Positions 1 through 11,032 of a stretch of 64,000 nt of DNA are shown one piece after another. Under the pieces are notes generated by a model. The model saw nothing but the letters and a program-made list of their open reading frames with translations, searched no databases and was not told the origin of the DNA. A program made the position numbers and the translations under genes. The stretch is from Prostheceraeus crozeri. Lineage: Eukaryota > Platyhelminthes > Polycladida > Euryleptidae. Each line of letters starts with the position of its first letter. Position 1 is the first letter of the stretch. The stretch covers positions 62,001 through 126,000 of the forward strand of contig CAJQUW010015391.1 in assembly GCA_907163375.1 (NCBI GenBank). Reading direction: 5' to 3'.

Positions 1-1415
1 CACAATAAGTTCATTTTACTTTTTCATCATTCGATAAACATCTAGGCCTGTATTTTCACAATTCAACCCTCATCGATATCATATTTCAATCAGGAACATA
101 TTCCAAGTATAGCCTAGGTGTAAGAATATGAATTATTATAAAAAATGTTGTTATGAAGCTGTTGTGCATTCTTCTAAGCATGCACGTATTTTGTTGCTTT
201 ACAAATTTCATTCATTGTAAGATGCATGCAACAGACGTCCATGCCGGAAGGAAATCATTTGGCTCTGTGTAAAAGATCGAAAGCAGTCATTCCTTGTTAC
301 AAGCTAGAAGGGCAAGAAAATGTAGAAATCTGGCCTCGGATTTCTACGATTAACCTCCCTGTTGATCTCATAGAATAGATTATCTTCTAAATCTGTGGCT
401 AATGTCCCATACCCACTGTGATCACACGAATATTTCTATGAAATTTATCCTGCACTCCCAGAAGGACTAGATTAAAAATTTTGCCCTTCATCATTCTTCA
501 TGTCATGATGAATAACCCTCACATATTTAGAGGATAAGGTGATTGAATGAATTTATAATACCGAAAGTAAAGCTTTGATTTGAGCTCGTAATATGAAAAT
601 TTCAAGAACTTTAAACGAACTTGAATATCACAATAATGTCAAAATTTTTTTGTCGCTCTCAGCTATTAACAAGATCAATTTGCAGCTTATTAGAAATGTT
701 CTTTTGTTGAGATTATAACTGAAGCTGTTCAGACATACTCTCACTTTATCGAGATTGCTGCTGCGAACTATCATTTGTTCTTCCAAATCATGATTTTCTG
801 CTCAAATCACAAACATTAGTACATAGTATATTTCCAAAAAATGGAAATGCATTCTAAGTGACTGTTGCACATAGCTTGATTTGGGAGGTGAGATTTTCCG
901 ATGCAGACGCTCTTTGATAGTGTTCTCCCTGTGGTCATGAGACCTGGGTTCAAATCTAGATCTGATGTAACCTAAGCTACTAGTAAAATACACTTTGCAT
1001 TCTTGCTGAACACTCAATACAGAATTATCGAAGCTCGTCCACATGAAGAAAGTGGTTTGCTTAATTCAGTTCTATCTATAAACCAGTTTTATTCACATAT
1101 TTATTTTCATCTTTTTCATTCATTTGATGACAATTCTGCGAGTATCTAACAACTTCTGTAATATGAACCAAAGAGCCAAAATGGTGCTGATGTCTGCATT
1201 TGTTCTTAAATCACAAGAATAGGGCAGAGCAATCGTAAACAGAAGACAACATCGTATGCCGTCGTGATAAAAACATATCATGTGGTTCTATCACAAAATG
1301 AATGTCATGTTTTGGAAGATAGGAGTTGCAAACTGCAAACCCGCATGCATCATAATACTCAAACCCTAGCTTGCTGTCGATCATTTCGTGAAGAAATAGA
1401 CTGATTTTTCGGAAT
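1..1415. other. Non-coding flank, possible SINE head
   Basis: I see no gene in this stretch. At about 875-960 there is a tRNA-like piece: a run resembling the internal promoter of RNA polymerase III ends in GGGTTCAAATC (946-956), close to the B-box consensus. This could be the head of an old tRNA-derived SINE on the + strand. No poly(A) tail or target duplication is apparent, so this is a weak suggestion. Confidence 0.25.
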
Positions 1416-1512
1416 TTTAGTTTTAGCCGGTTTTTACCAGTTTTTGCCGGGTTTTACCGGGTTTTTACACTTAGTGGCAAAAACCAGTTTTAGTCGGCAA
1501 AAACCAACCCTG
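1416..1512. repeat. Solo hAT-like right end
   Basis: The stretch is packed with the words GCCGG, TTTTTACC and GGCAAAAACC and ends in CCAACCCTG. Read on the reverse strand it begins CAGGGTTGG, a start typical of hAT-superfamily ends, followed by repeated subterminal words. No matching left end is visible in the 1.4 kb to its left, so the rest is lost or lies outside the window. Confidence 0.35.
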
Positions 1513-1586
1513 ATTCTGCTATATTAATATGATTCTCAAATATTTCGTGAACAGCTTTCTATGTAGTTTTATCCACTTATCTCAAT

Positions 1587-1599
1587 TATCACTGACTTG
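1587..1599. repeat. Target-site duplication, left copy
   Basis: TATCACTGACTTG, repeated exactly at 3845-3857 on the far side of the Penelope-like element. Confidence 0.8.
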
Positions 1600-1625
1600 A
1601 AACACTTGTTGGCCGTAATCGTATT

Positions 1626-1792
1626 GGTAATAAAGATAAGACAAAACGATGTCATTAGTTGCGAGGCCTTTCGCCGATTCTTTTCGGGCAACACTTCGGA
1701 ACGCGTACAATAAAAGAAAAATCAAGTCATTATATACAGTTAAAATGAAAGAAAGGACGGAGTTGAAGTCACTGCCACGGAAGAGCGAGCGT
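1626..1792 (+). repeat. Penelope element terminal inverted repeat, left
   Basis: This is the exact reverse complement of 3678-3844 apart from one C/T difference near 1778. It includes the likely start codon of the element's protein (1649), so the first 48 or so codons are encoded within the repeat. Confidence 0.9.
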
Positions 1793-3701
1793 GCGAAATT
1801 CAGCATTCCGTCTAAGCCCCACCAACCGAGTGTGGATGCCGAATTTGAAAGTTATTTTCACCAACTCCAGTCCACCAGTGCAGTAGAAGAGCATCTTCCA
1901 AAACTAAAAGCTGAGTTAGTTTCCACTGCTAAGGATTTTTCTAAAAGACGCTTCATTAAAAGTCCTATAGATAAAAATCAGATGAACGCCCTAAAATCAC
2001 TAAAGCAAAATAAGGATCTTGTCATCGCTAGTCCCGACAAAGGAAATGCAGTCGTCTTAATGAACAAGTCCGACTATGTTGAGAAGATGCAAGACATTTT
2101 GAATGATTCTAATAAATTCGAAGTTGATAATTTCGGGATCGACCTGACACCTAAAATAGAAAAACAAATTAACGAAGCCATTTCAGAGCTAACTAGGAAT
2201 CAAATAATCACTAATGCGGAGTCCAACATATTGAAAAGTCGTGGCACCGTCATACCTCGGATGTATGGGCTCCCTAAGCTTCATAAAGAAGGGATACCGT
2301 TACGCCCTATTCTTAGTATGGTTAATTCGCCATATCACAAATTAGCTAGGTGGCTCGTTGATATCCTCGCGCCCCTTCGTGAAGCAGTATGCAATCATAC
2401 TCTAAAAGATTCGTTTGATTTTATCAATCGCATTCGCTCTATAGATTTAAGTGGCAAAATATTTTGTTCGTTTGATGTCACATCACTCTTTACCAACGTG
2501 CCTCTGGTGGAAACCGTTGAATTCATAGAAGTTATTAAACACAAATATAACATTGACATTAGACTAGATATTAAAAAGCTGAAGTCCCTCATTCTTTTGT
2601 GTAGTAGTAAAATCCAATTCAAATTCAACAACAAATTATATTTTCAAAAAGATGGCGTCGCCATGGGTAGCCCTCTCGGTCCCTGCTTAGCTGACATTTT
2701 TATGGGTTATGCTGAAAATCATCTTTTCAAAAATAGTCAGTGCTATAGCCCGATGCACTATTTTCGCTACGTAGATGACACCTTTGTTGTCTTTAATGAT
2801 GAAAATCACATCACTAAATTCGCCTCCATGATAAATAGCGTTCATCTAATCTTCATTTTACTAAAGAATCGGCTGAGGCCGGAAAACTTCCCTTTCTGGA
2901 TGTGTTAGTCATAAAAAACAACGACAATTCTTTATCGACCTGTATTCATAGAAAACCGACGTGGACAGGTCTTTACCTTCATTTCTTTAGCTTTGTTCCT
3001 ACTTCTTACAAAAGAAATTTAGTAAAAAATCTTTTCGATCGTGCGAGACGGATCTGCAGCTCCGAGCATCTCAATGCTGAAATAAAGTTTCTCTTTGAAA
3101 CTTTACGCGATAATGGCTATCCATCCTCATTCATCGAAAAGTACAGCCTGCAAAGGCAAAGAGAAGCTGTTACTGGACCTGAAAAGAAGCCAGCTTACCT
3201 GATGGTTCCGTATTTGGGAGAACAGTTCTCAAGCGAAGTGAGAATGAGAGTCCGTGCTGCAACCGCTCTGGCGTTCTATGCCATCGAGCCGAAGATCGTC
3301 TTCTCCACCACCAAGATTCCAGCTCGCCCCCTCAAGGATCCGCTGCCGCCGACCTGTGCCTCCGACATCGTTTACCAATTCACATGTAACTGTGGTGACA
3401 GTTACGTCGGACGCACGGAGAGGTGGTTGGCAAGCGAGCTGATGAACACCTTCCACAATGGCTGATGAAGGACAAGTGCAGGCGATCTTCAGCAGCACCG
3501 ACAAGCGCGGTCACGCGTCACACGATGACGTGTACATCGTTCGATCGCGCCAACGAGAAGATCTCCTACTTTAAGCAGCTGGTTCGCGCTCGCCACCCAA
3601 TGTTGCTACCATTTCTCGAAGCGACAATGATAGCATCATTGCGGCCGGTTTTATGTGTCCAGAAGCAAACTGTATTAACGCTCGCTCTTCCATGGCAGTG
3701 A
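1649..3701 (+). pseudogene. Penelope-type reverse transcriptase + GIY-YIG endonuclease, broken
   Basis: This coding region would copy RNA into DNA and nick the target. Frames in order show an N-terminal basic region, then RT motifs: ASPDKGNAVV, PRMYGLPKLHKEG with PLRPI, the catalytic FDVTSLFTNVP, GVAMGSPLGP, and the YVDD box in FRYVDDTFVVF. Next comes the conserved LPFLDV segment, then a C-terminal GIY-YIG-type domain with [19 protein letters not shown]. This order is diagnostic for Penelope-like elements with endonuclease. The frame is broken in about two places, so no single intact protein is encoded. The ATG at 1649 is the first in the frame and lies inside the left inverted repeat. No host function is expected. 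Confidence 0.88.
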
Positions 3702-3844
3702 CTTCAACTCCGTCCTTTCTTTCATTTTAACTGTATATAATGACTTGATTTTTCTTTTATTGTACGCGTTCCGAAGTGTTGCCCGAAAAGAATCGGCGAA
3801 AGGCCTCGCAACTAATGACATCGTTTTGTCTTATCTTTATTACC
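3678..3844 (-). repeat. Penelope element terminal inverted repeat, right
   Basis: Inverted copy of 1626-1792. It is followed immediately by the right copy of the 13-base target duplication (3845-3857). Confidence 0.9.
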
Positions 3845-3969
3845 TATCACTGACTTGTTAATATTGCATAATGCGTATTTAACGAGCCCCACAATCCAGT
3901 GTAGATGGACTGCTTATCACCAGATAGAGTTAATGATTTTGTGATAACTTCACGATATCACAAATTTTT

Positions 3970-4275
3970 TCATTAGTTCACCGACTTCGATGAACAATGT
4001 ATGAAAAGAGAGCTCAGAAAATGCCCGTTCCCTTCGCGCCTGATTCATTATCATACTCACATGTTTTCTTTTTGAAAAATTGCGATTTGCAAATTGAGCG
4101 ACTTTTATATTTTGAGCACTGCTCAGCAGATGCAAGTCTATCATAGCTAATTGTAAAGCTGAGAATGAAAGCTCTCGAATGAGGTATGGCACGGTGATGT
4201 GCGACACGATTGGAGAATGTGAGAATCGATTGAATTTCAGTGAAATTTAGGTGGTCCTTTTTTATGATCAGTCCT
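3970..4275 (+). repeat. Dispersed repeat family, copy A
   Basis: About 300 bases that reappear in decayed form at 10716-11032 and 57980-58265, in the same orientation. Shared landmarks in order are GCTCAGAAAATG, a TTCATTATCAT block, a poly-T/poly-A patch, CTCTCGAATGA with GTGATGTGCGACACGATTGG, and GAATCGATTGAATTTC. No coding capacity, poly(A) tail or terminal inverted repeat is evident, so it may be a SINE or a non-autonomous DNA element. Confidence 0.6.
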
Positions 4276-5990
4276 GTAGTAGTTACATATGTATCAAATA
4301 AAAGTACCCTTAAACCACAAGTGATATCAGCATGAGCCACCAACAAACTTGACTTAATTAATTTCAAGTTACCGGTATGCTGCAAGGAAATCCTCAACTA
4401 GATAGACCGAAGGGCCCTCGGTCAACACCATTGAAGAAAAGAGCCCCTTCGTCAACAAGATTGCATGAGAGGAAAACGTTTATCTCCTCTTTAATTCTGT
4501 CACTTTTTTGGACGCTCTTGGAGTCTTCCAAAAGTGATCGAAATGTTCCGAAAGGAAACGGGCGTTGGTCTGAAATGTAGAAATAATGTTACCCTATATT
4601 CAAAGGCTATATATTCAGTCTATATTCAAGATACATTAAATGCATATGTAAATCGATCTGACTGAAATTTTTTGAAGAAATAGGACTATGAATTAGGACT
4701 AGAATTTTAAAATTAAGTCTGAATTTGATAATCAATGTGGTTTTACGCTAGTGAAATTGATATCTTCCTTCTAGAACTAAATTTCCTTATAAAAGTTGGG
4801 TAATTTTGTTTGTAAAAATGCAATATTATGCTCACATTGAAAAACGTCAGTTAGTGTAAATCCATTTCAATCAAAGTAGTAGCATTTGTATGCTACATAT
4901 TTTTCGATAGGTAGGTTAATTGAATCAGACTAGATGATTTAGTATAGAATTGGAATATTCTGTAGCATAAATATTACAAAATTTTAAAATTTGTGCGCAC
5001 GCCTATGTTGCCAAGTGATCGATAATCAAGCAATTAAGATAATTCATCGTTTTCAAAATTATGCGTCATCCATAAATCTAAAGCACGTTCTATGCTACGA
5101 AATCTACTAATAGTTATAGCCAATATAACTTTTGAACTACGGGGAGAATCATACAGATATGCTTTCGATAAACTGCTTTCATGAATGGTATATCATCCCA
5201 AATGTAGGGGAGGCGGCACTAATATGAGCAGCGGACTAATTTGGGTAATTTGAATTCTTCGACCTCTAGCTCAGAACCCATTGCTAAAATGAACTTCAAA
5301 TTTGATAGAAAACTAGTGATAGTCATTGCTAATCCGCATGCGGCACAGCAGCTCATTTGAGGAAGACGCCCGCTCACACGCGCTAATCCGTGTAATGTGA
5401 GTCTGTGTAAAGTGCCCATATAGCCCCACTCCTAAAAAATCACTGGGGTAAAATGGGCAATGCGTTTTTACCATCACCATTATTATTTCTGGCATACTTG
5501 TTTTCCAGTGAAATGCCCAAAGTCTATGAGAGATTTATGGAAAGACATAAAATGCAAAAAGTTTTTAAGAATTTGATGAAAAGAGAATATAGATTCAAAC
5601 TCAGCGTCAAAACATGCAATCTGTCAGAAATAGATAGACCTATTGCTATCAACATTAGTTTAGAAAGTCAGACAGCAAACTATTGATAGATTCTTTTTCT
5701 TAAGTTCTTACCACGAATGCTGAACTTGCTTCTGAGATGTGGCATCCGTTTATGGTTAGCCCATACAGCCCTCGAACGTGTCAGTTGGCTATATGTGTCA
5801 GTCATGTAGCACGAATGAAACGGTGTTTCAATGCTATGTTTGTTTGTCAGTGTTAAGTGCAAAATCAAATAAGATAATGACTGATGGCTTTTCAGGTTTT
5901 GCAAATAAAACCTAGTAATTGCTACAATCATCAATGCAGCCGATGCCGTCATGATCCATTTCAATTTCTTGTCTTGATTAACCAATCATG
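4276..5990. other. Intergenic stretch without recognised content
   Basis: AT-rich non-coding DNA. The open frames here are short, lack recognisable motifs and look like chance. Confidence 0.6.
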
Positions 5991-5992
5991 TA

Positions 5993-7152
5993 CAGGGTGG
6001 ACCACCATAGGGAACTTTGTATATCTTATTGGCTAAGACCCATGTATGATAACGGACAAATAACTTGCAATAAGCAGAATCGAAACATGAAATATCTCTA
6101 CAAATATTCGAAATGCTGTCCCCCGAGTTCAAAGCAAGTACTGACACGATAATGGAAATCATTACGAACCTTGTTCAGCAGATTACTGTCACCTTTAATT
6201 ATCGCGCACGCAACGTGAATTCGCTGGATAAGGTGGTCACGATCTCTTATCTTTTCGGAGTAAACGGGAGACTTAACGCAAACCCAGAAGAAGAAATTTA
6301 TGGGGCTTGAATCAGGAGATTTTGGCGCCCTATCCAATGGTCTTGAAACTTCGTCCAAGTATCGACGGACACTAACAACATATTGTTCAAACCATTCAGG
6401 GTAAGCAACCCCAAGCGATTGCAATTGTGGCATCATGGAATTCTGCAGTGTATCCAAATAAGTTTGTCCTCTGACGGTTGAATGAGAAAAGAATGGTTCA
6501 ATAACAAACGAACGCCAAATCCCGCAAAAGACCATCACACTGTCGGCCTAAAATCTATCTGGTTCCATCCGATGGGGATTTTCCTGAGTATAATACCAAC
6601 AATTGTGACGGTCTATATGAACTTGTCCGTTTACGACAAAAATGGCTTCATCTGAGATGAGAACATCAAATGAAAATTCATTGTTTTCATTCAGATGATC
6701 CGAAAACCGACAGCACATCTCCATTCGTCTATCTGAGTCGACTTCGGTTAGTCGTTGATTGAAAATATTGAAGTTTATAAAAAACTTATCAATTTTCAAG
6801 ATACGTCGCATTGTTGTACGAGGAAAATTGAGTTCAACAGATGATCTGCGAACCTATTTCTTGAGACTTTGAAGTGCTTTGGAAATTTTTTCAAGCTGTT
6901 TTACTTCGCACAGCACGACAAGGTTGATCGCGAATTTTGTTATCATGTCAACCAAAATATCTTTAACTTTGTTATTGAGCTATCTATGGTATTTCCTTTA
7001 ACAATGCTTTATCTATTGCTTGATATCTTCATTCAAGTTCTTATTAAAGTTTTATCTGATTTCCCCTTATTTAACCCATTATAAATATAATTTGGAACAA
7101 ATGAAAAATAAATACAAAATTTCCAATGGAGCGTGACTTTTTGTCCACCTTG
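5993..7152 (-). mobile_element. mariner-type DNA transposon fossil
   Basis: The element begins CAGGGTGGACCACCA and ends, read inward from the right, CAAGGTGGACAAAAAG, so the ends are imperfect inverted repeats. TA dinucleotides flank both ends (5991-5992 and 7153-7154), the target duplication used by the Tc1/mariner superfamily. Its length of 1160 bases suits a single-gene transposon. The transposase remnant runs on the reverse strand (6098-6811). The copy is old, because frames and catalytic motifs are eroded. Confidence 0.8.
6098..6811 (-). pseudogene. Tc1/mariner-superfamily transposase remnant
   Basis: Two consecutive reverse-strand frames carry a decayed DDE/D transposase. The upstream piece has RRILK (end of the DNA-binding region) and VLISDEAIFVVNGQV, which holds the first catalytic Asp, then ENPHRMEP. 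The downstream piece has the conserved MVFCGI, the eroded region of the second Asp, SPDSSPINFFFW at the third acidic site, and GQHFEYL at the C-terminus. In related insect transposases the last motif reads SPDLTPLDFFLW, and about 41 residues separate the second and third acidic residues. A stop at about 6548 separates the two pieces, and the third acidic residue appears to be Asn here. The copy is inactive. Confidence 0.75.
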
Positions 7153-7154
7153 TA

Positions 7155-9600
7155 CAGGAAACGATAAAATCGCTGGTAAACATCATTTAATAGGTCAAAA
7201 TATGTACTACCCATATAGCCCAACTTATTGTCCATATTACCACGTGGTAATTTTTTTCTAATGAACTCTAAGACCTCCATCTTTTTAGGAGAGTTGTCTG
7301 ATGCGCTACTCTCAACTTGTAAGTTGCTCCGGGACGAATCCTTTTGTAAAAAATAAGTCGAAGAACCCTTAGGGTGACCCTGTTAGTCCCGCCTCTCCTA
7401 CTGCACCACTTATTCTAGATGTGACTAATTTTTTTTAAAAAAAATTAGGTCGATGATATGTTAATCCAAGCATGACAGGCTTACTCGCAAAAAATAGGCC
7501 ACAATTCGAAAATTATATAGGCTTTTAAAGACGATCCCACAATATATAAAAAAAGAATGCGTGTCGTGATTTTTGCTATGAAGTCCAACGTTCACGAGAT
7601 GTGTGAATGAAGTTCGATCTGTTTTAGCAAAAATAACGTCTTAGAATGTTAAGACATAATCAATGTTCCTAAAGAGCTTTTCAAATGTGCAAAACGCATC
7701 ATTTCAAGAATTTCATTGACATTTCATGACATCGTTTACAACGTCAAAAATGTACTTATTAAATATGTCTAAAAAACAATTCAGTGACCTTTTCACTACA
7801 CTGGACAACTGTGGTATGTTAATTGCCAGACAATGTTCAGGTGATGTATTTGCGAGATAGTCCGTTGCTGATGCTACTTATTAAGCGAGACTTTTAGTTT
7901 CACAGATGAAGTGTAGAGTACGAAAGCTGAAAGATTCAATAATTCACTTACATTCTGTTGCAATTCTCATCCAAAACTGTAATATAATGAAATGATAATT
8001 ACTCAATTCACCTTTAGTGAGATTATAGGCAATCTTTCTCAAGTAAATGTAGGAGATTATTTCTCAATGTTCTATGAAGAAATCACACCATTTTTTCGTA
8101 TGGGCCTTCTACAAATCATCACAAGAGTAGTCTCAGTACGGAATAATAGGACCAATATATCAACTGACCAGCAACTAACACGGACAATCAATGTAGGACG
8201 ATGGTCAGTTAAACAATTGACCATGGTAGTATTACGGATGACATTCCAAGTATGCCATGAGAATCATGATGCTATGGAATACGATAGAGCGGAGGGCACA
8301 TCAATGTCAATAATTTTCTATCTAAGTTTAGTCAAAACTTTTTCGTCATTCTAGTTATGGCCATTAAAAAATCATAACACCTTCATGCAAATGCTTCAAA
8401 AATAATATTCTATTTATGACATTTTATAAATATTTTTGAAAGTTATAAAAAATTGTGTACTTGGGAATGACCACCGTCAAATTCTTTTTCTAAGTTAGTT
8501 GGAACAGGAGTTTACCTCAATTCACATCACTCCATTTCGAAAATATTGATAAGAAAAATGCATGTTCACATCATCTACTGATTTAAACTGATTTAATTCC
8601 TTGTTTGGCTTGCCGATATAACTGTATATATTGTCCTAGAAATTGCCGATATATTGACCTTGGCAATGCGTTTTCTACTTATGTTCATGTGTATTTGGCA
8701 AGGGGGTTTATTTTAGTTTCACCAAATTCTTTCAGTGCATAAGAAGTATTGTGTTGTTGCCAAATACAATAAGATGCAAAACTAATGAGAGAAAGTACCT
8801 AAAGCTTTGCCAAGGACAAACCGATCAATGTCCCTGAGTTTGATAAGGGACAAAGTGTTGCTATCATGAATACAAATGAATATCTAACGAACCTTCACAG
8901 AATGGTTGATGACGAATATTAGTTCGAAGAAATTGATTACGAAACCAATGTCCTCTTGACCAACCACCCAATAATCAAAGGTCAGAAATCAGAATGAGCT
9001 TATTGACTTATTGAAGGAGAATGTCGAGCAATGCACATATGTCTCAATAAAACGATGTCTATAATGAGATTATATGTCATAGTGAACAACCAGGAAAGCT
9101 GTAAAGCATTGTCAAAATTTATAAGATTGGTGTTCGCAAACGTCCAATAGAACTCAGCCAAAATCTATTACCTAGAAAGATAAACTTGCATTGAAATCAA
9201 ATTGAAACTTCAAAATTTACCGGTGATGCTTGGGTAATAATAATAAGCGGCAAATCACACCATTTACTAACTTGCTGCAAAAGCTCTTTTATTGTTTTCT
9301 GAAAATTAAGATGGAAATTATAGAATATATTTTGATTTTTTAACTCATGAAAATTTGTGCATTTCTGGGCTTATTATTTAAGTGGCAAGGTGTCACTGAC
9401 TCTTTCAATAACCATGTACCCTTCTGTGCTTATTATAGTACCTCGCAAAAACATGATTATTTGGCTTCTATATTACATCAAATTATATTATGTTAAATCA
9501 TATTATATTTTATTGTATTATATCATATTTCCTATATCATATTAGATTACAGTTAAATTATAATTGATAGACTTGCTTCCTTATTGGCTAAAGGTGGAAA
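7155..9600. other. Intergenic stretch without recognised content
   Basis: AT-rich DNA. The frames at 7992-8354 and 9357-9545 have no recognisable motifs and biased low-complexity composition, and I treat them as chance. A TAT/TTATA-rich patch lies at about 9470-9545. Confidence 0.55.
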
Positions 9601-10112
9601 CTCACACCGAAAGGTAGAACTTAATAAGGTAGACAAGCATAAGGTTGTTCGTTTATGATACTGCATAGGCAAGTTTCTCGTACAAAAAATGATAAACAAT
9701 AAGAAGTGGGCAAGCACTACTTGAACACGACTACACATAAGTATTTGGGACGTGTGAATCGACAAATTCATAGTCGAATCTAATCATTTAAACAACTTCA
9801 TAGGTCAACTTGATTTTATTTGAGATGTACGATTTACTTAGCCAGCATAAGGTAGATCTTCGTTTATGAACCTATGCTGGCTAAGTAAATCGTACATCTG
9901 AAATAAAATCAAGTTGACCTATGAAGTTGTTTAAATGATTAGATTCGACTATGAATTTGTCGATTCACACGTCCCAAATATTTACGTGTAGTCGTGTTCA
10001 AGTAGTGCTTGCCCACTTATTGTTTATCATTTTTTGTACGATAAACTTGCCTATGCAGTATCATAAACGAACATCTACCTTATAAGGTTCTACCTTGTGC
10101 TTTCGGTGTGAG
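9601..10112. repeat. Fold-back element, ~250-base arms
   Basis: The left arm (9601-9852) and right arm (9871-10112) are near-perfect reverse complements separated by about 18 bases. The outer ends read CTCACACCGAAAG on the left and its complement on the right. The few differences include a four-base indel near the outer ends. No coding frame fits within. The structure matches a fold-back or long-hairpin non-autonomous DNA element. I see no clear target duplication. The high arm identity points to a recent origin or to gene conversion between arms. Confidence 0.85.
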
Positions 10113-10715
10113 TCGTCAAATGACGTTTGGCATCCTCTGTCGCGTGTGGTGTCATGTCCATGTTTGAGTGAAAAAGCATTAAGGTGGGCCTACACGCATA
10201 GTTCCAAGTCCTGACTTAAGCAAGCTTTCGCCTTCTACATTTTCATTGCATTTGAGCAATGAAGTTTCGTTATGCATCGGGAGGAACTGTGCAGATATAG
10301 AGGAACGGTTATATAGCCGTACAATAACCGAGCCAGCATGCTTCTAAACCTAACCCATATCTGCAGCAGATTAAATAGTCATGTGATGACTTTTATGTGT
10401 ATCCTAGAATTCTGCTGCAATTTTGAGCAATATTAGATTGAGCCATTAGGATCGCATTGATCTCCTCTTTCTTTTGGTTATTAATTTTTGACGCTATTTG
10501 ATCAACATTACTGAGGTCACAAAAGATGCGGGTCGAAATGTCCTCAAAAGGACAATGTCATGTAAGGGTTAACCTCTCACTTCCACATTTTTCATTCAAT
10601 GCAGTTGTGATTCATCGTTGAAAGAAGTTTGAAAATGGAATTGAACTGATTCCACTAAAACTTTCTTATTCTAGTTAATTGATTTCCTTAATTTTAATAT
10701 GTCTCCCGATTAATT
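10113..10715. other. Intergenic stretch without recognised content
   Basis: Nothing recognisable. Confidence 0.5.
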
Positions 10716-11032
10716 AACCGATTTCAACGAGGAATACATTGAAAGGATGCTCAGAAAATACTCGCTCTCCTGCATCATTCATTATCATCCTCGCGCGCTT
10801 GCTTTTGAAAAAAGATTGTAATTTCTTGATTGAGTGGTTTTTGTTTGTTAATTCATGTAAAAAATACACGGACATTGATTCGAGGCTTCAATCACCTGAT
10901 TTGAAAGCCTAGAATATGAACTCTCGAATATTTACGCGTCAATTTACTGTATGACTGAAAAGCGCGAGAATTGATTGAAATTGGACATAACTGAGGTAGT
11001 GCCATTTATGAATAACATCGAAACTATTATTG
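10716..11032 (+). repeat. Dispersed repeat family, copy B
   Basis: A more diverged copy of the family at 3970-4275. Shared landmarks are GCTCAGAAAAT, TCATTCATTATCATCCTC, GAACTCTCGAAT and GAATTGATTGAAATT, in the same order and spacing. Confidence 0.5.

Larger units (their letters stand above)
1600..3844 (+). mobile_element. Penelope-like retroelement with inverted ends
   Basis: This is a Penelope-like element: a retroelement without a capsid that carries a reverse transcriptase fused to a GIY-YIG endonuclease. The insertion is bounded by a 13-base direct repeat, TATCACTGACTTG, at 1587-1599 and 3845-3857, which is a good target-site duplication. The two ends are inverted copies of each other (1626-1792 and 3678-3844, one mismatch seen). 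A 26-base non-repeated piece (1600-1625) lies between the left duplication and the left repeat. Penelope ends in direct or inverted orientation are known for the family. The near identity of the ends suggests a young insertion, although the coding frame is broken in about two places. A second copy lies near 48 kb. Confidence 0.9.

Noticed and set aside
1582-1806. Reverse-strand open frame across the Penelope left end
   Set aside because: It is the antisense of the inverted repeat and RT N-terminus; no motif of its own.
1600-3844. Hammerhead ribozyme in the Penelope end repeats
   Set aside because: Such ribozymes occur in this element class, but no CTGATGA...GAAA core in a fitting arrangement was found in the repeats.
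7992-8354. 120-codon + strand open frame
   Set aside because: No family motifs; no supporting context.
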